Positions 7,329 through 13,893 of a stretch of DNA of 13,893 bases are shown here, piece by piece. The notes beneath the pieces are model-generated. The model had not been told where the DNA came from, ran no database searches, and saw only the letters and a list, made by a program, of their open reading frames with translations. Origin of the DNA: DATHSY01 sp046729855. Its GTDB lineage: Bacteria; Actinomycetota; UBA4738; HRBIN12. Position 1 is the first letter of the stretch. Each line of letters starts with the position of its first letter. The stretch spans positions 1 through 13,893 of the forward strand of contig JBKPHM010000028.1 of the NCBI GenBank assembly GCA_046729855.1, written 5' to 3'. The position numbers and the translations under genes are program-made.

Positions 7329-7346
7329 TCGCCGGACCTTCGGCGA
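7329..7346 (+). terminator. Weak hairpin between the cyclase and Mur-ligase genes
   Basis: TCGCCG (7329-7334) and CGGCGA (7341-7346) form a 6-bp stem with a 6-nt loop, 18 bp after the cyclase stop. No T-run follows. In DNA this GC-rich such a stem can occur by chance, so it is at most a weak terminator. Confidence 0.2.
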
Positions 7347-7374
7347 CCGCGTACGGGTCCGGCGCGCGCTCCGC

Positions 7375-7380
7375 TATCGT
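7375..7380 (+). promoter_or_regulatory. -10 box of a probable leaderless promoter (Mur-ligase gene)
   Basis: TATCGT is followed by seven bases and then the GTG at 7388. This would place transcription initiation at or one base before the start codon. No Shine-Dalgarno sequence precedes that GTG, which fits leaderless translation. Confidence 0.5.
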
Positions 7381-7387
7381 CCGGCGG

Positions 7388-9097
7388 GTGGGCTCCCCGG
7401 CCGTGCATGTGGAGATCGAGGAGCTCCGCGTCCTCGACGGCCCGAACATCTATTTCCCTCGCCCCGCGATCAAGCTGACGCTCGCCGTCCCGGGGTGGCA
7501 GCGCGCCACGGAGCAGCGCCTCGACCGGCTCGCCGAAACGCTCGGCATGGCAAGGACGATCCGCGCCGGGGACCGCGCGAGCGACCAGCGCCTCCGGTTC
7601 GCCGCCCGCGTCGCCGCCCAGTGCACGCGCCAGATCGCGGCCGCCACGGGCACGCGGCTGGGCGTCCGCGGCCGCGCCGGACCGGGGATGGACCGCGTCG
7701 TCGTGGCGTTCCCGTGGCGCCGGAACGGGACGGCGCAAGCGCTCGCCCGCGAGGTCGCCGCGATGATGGCCGCGCTCCTCGAGACGCGACGGTCGCCCGA
7801 GCGGCTCGTCGCGGAGGCCGCCGCGCGCGTCGATGCCGCCGAGCCAGGCGACGCGCCGGCGGTGCCGGATCCCACCGTCCCCGTCGTCGCCGTCACGGGC
7901 ACGAACGGCAAGACGACCACGGTGCGCCTGCTCGCCCACATCGTCCGGACGGCGGGGCGAAGCGTCGCGTACTCGTCCACCGACGGCGTGTACCACGACG
8001 GTCGGCTGGTCGAGTCCGGCGACTACTCGGGCTTCGCGGGGGCGGCGATGGCGCTGTCGCAACCCGGCGTCGACGTGGCGGTGCTCGAGACGGCGCGCGG
8101 CGGGATCCTGCTGCGCGGGATCGGCACGCTGTACAACGACGTGTCGGTCGTGACGAACGTCTCGAGCGACCACCTCGGCCTGCACGGCATCGAGACGCTC
8201 GACCAGCTCGCCGAGGTAAAGCAGTCGATCACCCGGATCACGCGGCCCGAGGGCTGGGTGGTGCTGAACGCGGACGACCCTCGCGTGCTGGCGATGCGGC
8301 GTGGCGCGACCGGTCGCCCGTTTCCGTGTTCGCTCGACGCGCACCATCCAGCGATCCGCGATGCCCTAGCCGAGGGCGGCCGCGCGATGACCCGGCTGGA
8401 CGGCTGGCTCGTCGCGCTCGGCCCCGGATCCTCCCTCGAGCGGCTGATCCCGCTCGAGAGCGTGCCCGTCACCCTCGCCGGCATCGCGACGCAGCACGTG
8501 CAGAACGCGATGGCTTCCACGGCGGCGGCGCTCGGGATCGGGCTGCCGAGGGACGCCGTCGTCGAGGGGCTGCGGACGTTCCGACAGACGGCCGAGACGA
8601 ACCCCGGTCGCGCGAACGTGTACACGCTCGGCGCGCGCACGATCGTCGTGGACTACGCGCACAACGAGGCCGGGATGGTCGGCCTCACCGAGATCCTGGG
8701 AGGGCTCCGCCCGCGTCGGGGCCGGATCTGGCTCGCGTTCTGCTCGGCCGGCGACCGGCAGGACGACGTGCTCCACGCCATCGGCTACCGGGCGGCGCGC
8801 GGCGCCGATCACGTCGTCGTCGCCGGCCTGCCGCACTACCTGCGGGGACGGGACGCCGACGATCTCGTCACGCGGCTGCGCGCGGGGGCGCTCGACGGCG
8901 GCGCAACCGACGTGCCGGTCGTCGCCGACGAGATGGCGGCGCTCGCGTGCATGCTCGAGCGGTCGAGCGCGGAGGACGTGATCGGGCTGACGGCGCTCGG
9001 GCAGCGTCCGGAGGTGTTCGCCGAGCTCGAACGGCTGGGCGCCGAGGCCGCGGATCCCGAGACCGTCCGGAAGCTCGTCAGGCGCGCACGCCGGTAG
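7388..9097 (+). CDS. Cyanophycin synthetase-like Mur ligase lacking the ATP-grasp domain
   Basis: The 569-aa product (from GTG 7388) aligns with both ends of CphA but not its middle. Residues 14-30 (RVLDGPNIYFPRPAIKL) parallel RVFRGPNYYSYEPAIKL of the neighbouring CphA N domain. The next 130 residues are diverged and Ala/Arg-rich and contain no HxxEH motif. At 166 the Mur-ligase part begins directly: P-loop GTNGKTT (171-177), STDGVYHDGRL (197-207), ETARGGIL (234-241), NVSSDHLGL (257-265), VLNADDP (292-298), QNAMA (372-376), VDYAHNEAG (421-429) and AGDRQDD (454-460). All hallmark motifs are present. In CphA this domain adds arginine to the aspartate side chain, so an ATP-dependent amide ligase is likely; the substrate is unknown. 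The frame stays open upstream to 6779, but that part lies inside the cyclase gene. GTG 7403 and 7409 are alternative starts. It ends overlapping cphA by 20 bp, tail to tail. Confidence 0.9.
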   Translation: MGSPAVHVEIEELRVLDGPNIYFPRPAIKLTLAVPGWQRATEQRLDRLAETLGMARTIRAGDRASDQRLRFAARVAAQCTRQIAAATGTRLGVRGRAGPGMDRVVVAFPWRRNGTAQALAREVAAMMAALLETRRSPERLVAEAAARVDAAEPGDAPAVPDPTVPVVAVTGTNGKTTTVRLLAHIVRTAGRSVAYSSTDGVYHDGRLVESGDYSGFAGAAMALSQPGVDVAVLETARGGILLRGIGTLYNDVSVVTNVSSDHLGLHGIETLDQLAEVKQSITRITRPEGWVVLNADDPRVLAMRRGATGRPFPCSLDAHHPAIRDALAEGGRAMTRLDGWLVALGPGSSLERLIPLESVPVTLAGIATQHVQNAMASTAAALGIGLPRDAVVEGLRTFRQTAETNPGRANVYTLGARTIVVDYAHNEAGMVGLTEILGGLRPRRGRIWLAFCSAGDRQDDVLHAIGYRAARGADHVVVAGLPHYLRGRDADDLVTRLRAGALDGGATDVPVVADEMAALACMLERSSAEDVIGLTALGQRPEVFAELERLGAEAADPETVRKLVRRARR

Positions 9098-11864
9098 CCG
9101 GGCCTCGGCGACGCCCGTTCCGCAGCACCGCCTGCCGCGCCTGGAGCTCCTCCCACACGTTCGAGGCGTAGTCGACGCAGAGCACGACGAGATCACCCGG
9201 CCGGCTCCGGTCCAGCGCGCGACGCGCCGCCGCCATCTCGTCGGTCACGATCTCGACGTTCCCGGCGCGCGCCCCCCTGGCCTGCGCCTCGCGGATACCC
9301 TCGACGATCAGCGCCGCCGTCTCGCCCCGCTCCCGGCCGCGCGTGTTGCGGTCCTCGCGCACGATCACGTCGTCGAAATAGCGCGCCGCGACCCGGCCGA
9401 GCTCGCGCATGTCCTCGTCGCGGCGATCCCCCGCGGTCGCGACGACGCCGACCCGGAGGTGGGCCGACCACGAGGGCGAGCCCGGCCGCACGCCGGGAGA
9501 GTCCGACGTCATCCATTCGACGAAGTCACCGAGCGCCGTGAGGCCCGGCGCGTTGTGTGCGTAGTCGACCAGGACCCGAACGCCCGCCAGGTCGAACATG
9601 TTCAACCTTCCGGGCGCCTCGAAGAACGACGTCGAGAACGTCCGAAGGCCCGAGCGGATGTCGTGTAGGTGCGCGCCGGCCGCGTACGCCGCCGCGGCGG
9701 CGGCGAGCGCGTTCTGGACGTTCATGCGAGCACGGCCCTCGAACGTCGCCGGGAACAGGTGCACGTGCCCGATCGGCATCCGGCGACGGCCGTCGCGGAT
9801 CACCATCAGCTCGCCGGCATCGTCGGGTTCCAGCACGATCGCCTTGCGCCCGCGCCGGACCCAGCGCGCGACGAGCTCATCATCCGGGCGCGTCGAGAAC
9901 AGGATCACGTTGCCCGAGCAGTGCTTGCGCATCTCCACGACGAGGGGGTCGTCCGCGTTGAGGACCGCCGTGCCCTCGCGCGGGACGGCCTCGACGATGA
10001 CGCGCTTCACCGCCGCGAGCTGCTCGATCGTCTGGATCTCGCCCAGTCCGAGGTGGTCGCCGGTGACGTTCAGCACCACGGCGACGTCGTTGCGCCCGTA
10101 CCCCAGCCCCTCCCGAAGGATTCCGCCCCGCGCGACCTCGAAGACGGCGAAGTCCACGCGCGGGTTCTGCAGCACCTTCTGCGCCGAGCGTGGGCCGCTC
10201 GCGTCCACCCGCCGCGTCAGTCGCCCGTCGATGTAGATGCCGTCGGTCGACGTCAACCCCACCTTGTGGCCCTTGCCCTTCATGATGTGGGCGATCATCC
10301 GCACGGTCGTCGTCTTGCCGTTCGAGCCGGTGACCGCGACGATCGGGATCCGCGACGGCGTCCCGGGCGGGAACAGCATGTCGATCACGGGCTTGGCGAC
10401 GTACTGCGGCTCACCCTCGGTCGGGTTCGTGTGCATCCGGAAGCCGGGCGCCGCGTTCACCTCGACGATCGCGCCGCCGGTCTCGCGGACGGGTCTGGAG
10501 ATGTCGGGCGCGATGAAGTCGATGCCGGCGACATCGAGTCCGACCACGCGCGCCGCCTCCTCGGCGATCTCGACGTTGTCGTCGTGTGCCTCCCACGTCC
10601 GGTCGATCGAGATTCCGCCCGTCGACATGTTCCCCGTCGCCGCGATACGGACGAACGTCCCCTCAGAGGGGGCGTCGTCGAGCCCGAGCCCCTGCTCGCG
10701 GAGCAGCCGCTCCGCCTCGGCGTCGAGCCGCATCCGGGTGAGGACCTTCTCGTGTCCGATCCCGCGGCGAGGGTCGGCGTTCGCGATGTCCACGAGCTCG
10801 CGGACGGTGCGCACGCCGTCGCCGACGACGTGCGCCGGGACGCGGTGTGCGATCGCCGCCATCCGGCCGCCCACGACCAGGAACCGGTAGTCGTTGCCCT
10901 CGACCATCTGCTCGACGAGGACCCAGCCGCTGCGCGACTCCTTGACCGCGCGGTTGAACGCGGCCCGCACGCGGCGTGCCCCCGCGATGCCGAGCGCCAC
11001 CCCGCGCCCGTGGTTCCCGTCGATCGGCTTGACGGCGACGGGGAAGCCGATCCGCTTGGCGGCCTCGACCGCGGTGTCGGCCGTCCGGACGATCGCGCTG
11101 TTCGGGACGGGCAGGCCCGCCGCCGCGAGCAGCTGGGTCGTGAGCTTCTTGTCGCCCGCGATGTCGACGGAGAGCGCAGATGTCGACGAGGTCATCGTGG
11201 CGCGGATCCGCTGCTGGTACCGGCCCTGCCCCAGCTGCACGAGCGACTGGTCGTTCAGACGCAGGTACGGGATGTCGCGGCTCGCCGCCTCGTCCAAGAG
11301 CGCCTGCGTCGACGGACCGAACGCGCGCCGTTCGGCCAGGCGGATGAGCGTCTCGAGCTGCGCGATGAGATCGAAGGCCGGATCGGCCCGGACGAGGTGG
11401 TTGACGAGGCGGACGGCGATCCGGCCGGCCGCGAGCCCGACCTGCTCCTCCCAGTACCCGTAGATCACGTTGTAGCGGCCCGTCTCGCCGGTGCTCCGCG
11501 TCTTGCCGCGGTACACGTGCGCTCCCGACTCGCGTTGCAGCTCGATCGCGATGTGCTCGGCGATGTGCCCGGCCCACGTCCCCTCGAGCAGGCGCTCGCG
11601 GAAGCCGCCGGCGTGCCCGCGCGAGCACGAGTGCTCGCCGATGCCGGGGAGCATCTCCAGCAGCGCCTCGTTGAACCCCTCGAGCTCCGTCGACGGGTAG
11701 TCCTCGAGCGAACCGAGGTCGACGAGCAGCTTGATCGCCGGCTCGTACGAGTAGTAGTTGGGCCCGCGGAAGACGCGCTCCTCGAGGATCGCCAGGTCGG
11801 GCGACGGCATCGGCTTGGCCGCGACGGCCGCCCCCCTGGTCGAGCGTGCCTTCGCGGTCGTCAT
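9078..11864 (-). CDS. cphA: Cyanophycin synthetase (CphA)
   Basis: CphA polymerises L-Asp and L-Arg, using ATP, into cyanophycin, a cytoplasmic nitrogen, carbon and energy reserve. The 928-aa length is slightly above that of cyanobacterial CphA. The N domain (about 25-165) has RVFRGPNYYSYEPAIKL and HIAEH (100-104). The ATP-grasp domain (about 235-495) has VAVKPIDGNHGRGVALG (276-292) and AIVEVNAAPGFRMH (465-478); it activates the chain end for aspartate addition. The Mur-ligase domain (about 507-910) has GSNGKTT (513-519), FEVARGGIL (575-583), NVTGDHLGL (599-607), VLNADDP (634-640), VDYAHN (766-771), AGDRRDED (811-818) and VREDRNTRGR (835-844); it adds arginine to the side chain. A basic leader of about 23 residues and a Pro/Ser-rich stretch at about 787-801 look like small additions. 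The ATG overlaps the cphB stop as ATGA, so the two are translationally coupled. Confidence 0.97.
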   Translation of the reverse strand: MTTAKARSTRGAAVAAKPMPSPDLAILEERVFRGPNYYSYEPAIKLLVDLGSLEDYPSTELEGFNEALLEMLPGIGEHSCSRGHAGGFRERLLEGTWAGHIAEHIAIELQRESGAHVYRGKTRSTGETGRYNVIYGYWEEQVGLAAGRIAVRLVNHLVRADPAFDLIAQLETLIRLAERRAFGPSTQALLDEAASRDIPYLRLNDQSLVQLGQGRYQQRIRATMTSSTSALSVDIAGDKKLTTQLLAAAGLPVPNSAIVRTADTAVEAAKRIGFPVAVKPIDGNHGRGVALGIAGARRVRAAFNRAVKESRSGWVLVEQMVEGNDYRFLVVGGRMAAIAHRVPAHVVGDGVRTVRELVDIANADPRRGIGHEKVLTRMRLDAEAERLLREQGLGLDDAPSEGTFVRIAATGNMSTGGISIDRTWEAHDDNVEIAEEAARVVGLDVAGIDFIAPDISRPVRETGGAIVEVNAAPGFRMHTNPTEGEPQYVAKPVIDMLFPPGTPSRIPIVAVTGSNGKTTTVRMIAHIMKGKGHKVGLTSTDGIYIDGRLTRRVDASGPRSAQKVLQNPRVDFAVFEVARGGILREGLGYGRNDVAVVLNVTGDHLGLGEIQTIEQLAAVKRVIVEAVPREGTAVLNADDPLVVEMRKHCSGNVILFSTRPDDELVARWVRRGRKAIVLEPDDAGELMVIRDGRRRMPIGHVHLFPATFEGRARMNVQNALAAAAAAYAAGAHLHDIRSGLRTFSTSFFEAPGRLNMFDLAGVRVLVDYAHNAPGLTALGDFVEWMTSDSPGVRPGSPSWSAHLRVGVVATAGDRRDEDMRELGRVAARYFDDVIVREDRNTRGRERGETAALIVEGIREAQARGARAGNVEIVTDEMAAARRALDRSRPGDLVVLCVDYASNVWEELQARQAVLRNGRRRGPATGVRA

Positions 11865-12733
11865 TCCGACGCCTCGCGCTCCGCGACACCACCTTCGTCG
11901 CCGACCAGGGCGCGGGCCCGCAGGTCGAACCAGTAGCCGCTCGGGATCGAGTGCAGCACCGCGCCGGAGATCATCATCGGCCGCCGGCGACGGAGGCGGT
12001 AGGCGTCCGTGCGCATCCGCGAGCCGTCGATGACCGTCACGGCGCCACGGCCCAGCACCTCCATCGAGAGGTCGGCGTGGACGATCGCCGCCGTGTCCTC
12101 GTCCAGCCCGAGGCCGACGAGGGAGGGTGACTGCGCGATCGCCGACAGCAGCCGACCGAGCCGCGTCCGCTGCTCGAAGTGCTGGTCGACGATGGTCTGC
12201 GGGACGAGGCCGAGCCCGGCCGCGAGCTGCACGATCCCGTGGCGCGGCGTCGCGCCGGCGTCACCGAACGCGAGCATGTAGGCCGCGAGCGCGCTCGCCC
12301 CGGCGGACGTGCCCGCGATCACCGCGCCGCGGTCGCGCGCGAGGTGCAGCCCCGAGTCCAGTCGGGTTCCGGCGACGACCGAGGTCAGCCGGAGCTGGTT
12401 CCCGCCCGTGAGGAAGACGCCGGTCGCGTTCACGAGCGCGGCAACGATGTCGGGGTCCTCGGCCTCCGCGCGCTCCTGCGGGTTCACGCCGGTGACGGTG
12501 CCCGCGCCGAGCTCCGTAAAGATCTGGATGTACAGCTGGGTCGTGCGGTCCCCGAGCTCCGATGCGGTGCTCACGACGACGACGTTGGCGTCGGAGCCGC
12601 CCGCCAGCCGGACGAAGCGCGCCAGGATCCGCCGCCCCTTGAGCTTGTCCTCCGCGCCGCCGATCAGCATCACCGGCCCGGCCGCGTTACGCGGCGGGGT
12701 GCGGGGGCGCGGACCGGATGGGCTACGCGACAT
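11861..12733 (-). CDS. cphB: Cyanophycinase (CphB)
   Basis: CphB is a serine peptidase of the S51 type that cuts cyanophycin to beta-Asp-Arg dipeptides in the cytoplasm. The 290-aa product has VMLIGGAEDK (21-30), FLTGGNQLRL with Gln113 (107-116), the nucleophile Ser143 in AGTSAGAS (140-147), His185 in VDQHFEQR (182-189) and Glu212 in GLDEDTA (209-215). These match the Gln, Ser, His and Glu positions known for the family. There is no signal peptide, so it acts on intracellular granules. The frame is open to 12808, but the ATG at 12733 is preferred because the family usually begins close to the GGAED strand and because a TACACT box lies six bases before it. It is the first gene of the cphB-cphA operon. 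The dipeptidase needed to finish degradation is not in the window. Confidence 0.95.
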   Translation of the reverse strand: MSRSPSGPRPRTPPRNAAGPVMLIGGAEDKLKGRRILARFVRLAGGSDANVVVVSTASELGDRTTQLYIQIFTELGAGTVTGVNPQERAEAEDPDIVAALVNATGVFLTGGNQLRLTSVVAGTRLDSGLHLARDRGAVIAGTSAGASALAAYMLAFGDAGATPRHGIVQLAAGLGLVPQTIVDQHFEQRTRLGRLLSAIAQSPSLVGLGLDEDTAAIVHADLSMEVLGRGAVTVIDGSRMRTDAYRLRRRRPMMISGAVLHSIPSGYWFDLRARALVGDEGGVAEREASE

Positions 12734-12739
12734 GCGATG

Positions 12740-12745
12740 AGTGTA
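12740..12745 (-). promoter_or_regulatory. -10 box of a probable leaderless promoter (cphB-cphA operon)
   Basis: On the minus strand TACACT is followed by CATCGC and then the ATG at 12733, so the A of the start codon would be the first transcribed base. No Shine-Dalgarno sequence precedes the ATG. This is the best TANNNT match in the window. No convincing -35 hexamer is seen 16-18 bp upstream, where an inverted repeat lies instead. Confidence 0.55.
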
Positions 12746-12764
12746 GGGCACCACGCCCAATCCA

Positions 12765-12777
12765 CCGGCATTGCCGG
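12765..12777. promoter_or_regulatory. Inverted repeat CCGGCA-T-TGCCGG, candidate operator for cphBA
   Basis: Two perfect 6-bp arms surround a single central base. If cphB transcription starts at its ATG (12733), the centre is at about -38, over the place of the -35 element. That suits either a repressor or an activator. It also lies about 50 bp before the possible -10 box of the protease gene. The binding protein is unknown. Confidence 0.35.
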
Positions 12778-12823
12778 CTCGTATGCCCGAGGGGTGGAGC
12801 TGTCGCAACGGGAGGCGGTCTCA

Positions 12824-12829
12824 TAGCAT
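12824..12829 (+). promoter_or_regulatory. Possible -10 box for the serine protease gene
   Basis: TAGCAT fits TANNNT and would start an RNA near 12836, leaving a leader of about 27 nt that carries the Shine-Dalgarno site. The -35 position has no good match, so this is a tentative call. Confidence 0.25.
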
Positions 12830-12851
12830 GCCCAACCCTGTCCGCTCCCGG

Positions 12852-12858
12852 AAAGGAG
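12852..12858 (+). promoter_or_regulatory. Shine-Dalgarno site of the serine protease gene
   Basis: AAAGGAG ends 4 nt before the ATG at 12863 and fixes that start. The contrast with the leaderless cphB start on the other side of the gap is clear. Confidence 0.75.
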
Positions 12859-12862
12859 CCAC

Positions 12863-13786
12863 ATGGTGAAGAAGGTGACAGTGCTGGCGCTCGGCATCGT
12901 CCTTGCCCTCTCGGCGACCCCGGCGTCCGCGATCACGACCGGAGTACCCGACGACGGCGAGCACCCGTACGTCGGCGAGATCATCTTCTACGACCCCGAT
13001 TTCGTCAGCTCGCAGTTCAATGATCCGGGCGGCTGGTTCAGCTGCTCCGCGACGATGCTGACCTCCACGGTCCTCGTCACCGCGGGCCACTGCACCTACG
13101 GCGTCGGCGACAACGGCGAGTCCACGACCGAAGACGGGGGCGACGGCTCCGGCGGTGACGACATCTGGTTCGACAACAGCGAGGAAGCCCACCTCAAGGG
13201 GTTCCCTCCGAGCTCTGACTACGGTCCGGACGAGAACCAGCAGCGGTACGAGGATCGGGCCAAGTTCCTGGACAAGAGCGAGTTCTGGCACGAGGCGACG
13301 GCGTACCCCCATCCGGAGTTCGCCGACGGGCCGTTCTACCTGCACGACGCCGGCGTGGTCGTCCTCGACAAGGCGCTGGCGGTCGGTACCTACGGCGCGA
13401 TCCCGAGGCGGGGCTACCTCGACCAGTACCAGGCGGCGCCGGACCACCTCTTCGAGGTCGTCGGATACGGCCTCACGGCGAGCGGGCCGTTCACGGAGGA
13501 AGGCGGCGACGTCCGCCTCAAGGGCCTTGTTAAGCTGAACTCGCTGGAAGGGTCGTCACCGAAGGACACGTACATCCTCCTGTCCAACAACCCGGGTAAG
13601 CCGCACCCGGGCGGGACGTGCTTTGGCGACTCGGGCGGACCCACATTCGACGACACCGACTCGAACCTGGTCGTCGCGGTGACGTCGTTCGGGTTCAGCT
13701 CGACGTGCAGCGGCGTGGGCGGTGCATACCGGCTGGACCAGCCGGACGACCTCGCGTTCCTCGCGAGCTTCGGCATCAGGCCGTAG
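12863..13786 (+). CDS. Secreted chymotrypsin-fold (S1 family) serine protease
   Basis: The 307-aa product has a Sec signal peptide (Lys3-Lys4, hydrophobic core 5-17, cleavage expected after ASA at 21-23). The S1 catalytic triad is His76 (TAGHC), Asp162 (HDAGVVVLD) and Ser257 (GDSGGP). Cys61-Cys77 and Cys253-Cys282 fit the conserved 42-58 and 191-220 disulfides. The residue six before the catalytic Ser, Asp in trypsin, is Gly251, so cleavage after Arg or Lys is not expected. An acidic, Gly-rich insert (about 82-100) and a charged stretch (about 105-142) lengthen the first half. Predicted signal cleavage would leave Ile24-Thr-Thr-Gly at the N-terminus, like an already activated S1 protease. It is divergent from cphB with its own Shine-Dalgarno site; there is no sign that it belongs to cyanophycin metabolism, which is intracellular. 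Confidence 0.92.
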   Translation: MVKKVTVLALGIVLALSATPASAITTGVPDDGEHPYVGEIIFYDPDFVSSQFNDPGGWFSCSATMLTSTVLVTAGHCTYGVGDNGESTTEDGGDGSGGDDIWFDNSEEAHLKGFPPSSDYGPDENQQRYEDRAKFLDKSEFWHEATAYPHPEFADGPFYLHDAGVVVLDKALAVGTYGAIPRRGYLDQYQAAPDHLFEVVGYGLTASGPFTEEGGDVRLKGLVKLNSLEGSSPKDTYILLSNNPGKPHPGGTCFGDSGGPTFDDTDSNLVVAVTSFGFSSTCSGVGGAYRLDQPDDLAFLASFGIRP

Positions 13787-13818
13787 CCGAACGGCCCCGC
13801 TCAGCAACGACTCATGAT

Positions 13819-13848
13819 GGAGGCCCCGGCCCGACGGCCGGGGCCTCC
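13819..13848 (+). terminator. Perfect 13-bp GC-rich hairpin after the protease gene
   Basis: GGAGGCCCCGGCC (13819-13831) pairs fully with GGCCGGGGCCTCC (13836-13848) across a CGAC loop, 33 bp after the protease stop codon. There is no T-run, as is usual for actinobacterial hairpin terminators. Position and stem quality make termination the likely role. The remaining 45 bases of the window contain no gene that I can see. Confidence 0.75.
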
Positions 13849-13893
13849 CTCACACACCCCGGGAGCAGCGTCGTCTCACATCACGTTTGGCAC

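Noticed and set aside
6779..7387. Upstream open extension of the Mur-ligase frame
   Set aside because: This part lies inside the cyclase gene in another frame, and its translation is Ser/Arg/Pro-rich noise. CphA similarity begins only after 7388.
5854..7449. 531-codon open frame on the minus strand
   Set aside because: It is antisense to the TPR-like region of the cyclase gene and shows shadow-type composition.
7495..9171. 558-codon open frame overlapping the Mur-ligase gene in another frame
   Set aside because: It is a frame-shifted shadow of the ligase, Arg/Ala-rich and without motifs; the ligase frame carries all conserved residues.
9669..11936. 755-codon open frame on the plus strand
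   Set aside because: It is antisense to cphA, whose motifs are unmistakable. The product is low-complexity, rich in Arg, Asp and His, with no recognisable domain.
12734..12808. 25-residue N-terminal extension of cyanophycinase
   Set aside because: The ATG at 12733 has a TACACT box six bases upstream, and the extension is unlike the family's usual N-terminus.
1..13893. tRNA, rRNA, CRISPR arrays, insertion sequences or phage attachment sites
   Set aside because: No tRNA-like cloverleaf, spaced repeats, transposase or terminal inverted repeats were seen by reading both strands. A covariance-model search was not possible, so a small RNA could be missed.

Overview
The window is a dense, very GC-rich bacterial segment with ten protein-coding genes, short intergenic gaps and no RNA genes, insertion sequences or CRISPR arrays that I can see. 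Codon usage (strong G/C third positions, which also produce long antisense reading frames), GTG starts, TANNNT boxes placed 6-7 nt before start codons (leaderless transcription) and a zinc-ribbon/cyclase/ATPase/TPR giant regulator all fit an actinobacterium-like organism. I cannot fix the taxon more closely from sequence alone.

Left part (1-3840): a minus-strand two-component operon (OmpR-type response regulator followed by a HAMP sensor histidine kinase, overlapping by 11 bp) is divergent from a plus-strand gene for a secreted protein of unknown function. The 111-bp gap between them holds 11-bp-phased direct repeats on both strands, the arrangement expected for OmpR/PhoB-type regulators. A small thioredoxin-fold protein follows on the plus strand, and a YbaK-type aminoacyl-tRNA deacylase faces it on the minus strand.

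Middle (3946-7311): one gene of about 1117 codons encodes a double zinc ribbon, a class III nucleotide cyclase domain, a STAND-like AAA ATPase and a long TPR-type helical C-terminus. A TANNNT box six bases before an internal GTG, and the position of the zinc ribbon, argue that it starts at 3958 rather than at the more upstream GTG.

Right part (7375-12745): a cyanophycin (multi-L-arginyl-poly-L-aspartate) locus. On the minus strand, cyanophycinase (cphB) and full-length cyanophycin synthetase (cphA) are joined by an ATGA stop/start overlap behind a leaderless promoter. Converging on them from the plus strand, and overlapping the end of cphA by 20 bp, is a gene for a 569-aa CphA relative. It keeps the start of the N domain and an intact Mur-ligase domain but has no ATP-grasp domain. 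This is the most unusual item in the window: by analogy with CphA it could still ligate an amino acid to a side-chain carboxylate but could not extend the aspartate backbone.

The end (12824-13848) holds a secreted chymotrypsin-fold serine protease with its own Shine-Dalgarno site and a perfect 13-bp GC hairpin behind it. Together the genes suggest nitrogen-reserve metabolism set among signalling and secreted proteins. No direct regulatory link between the signalling genes and the cyanophycin genes can be read from the sequence.
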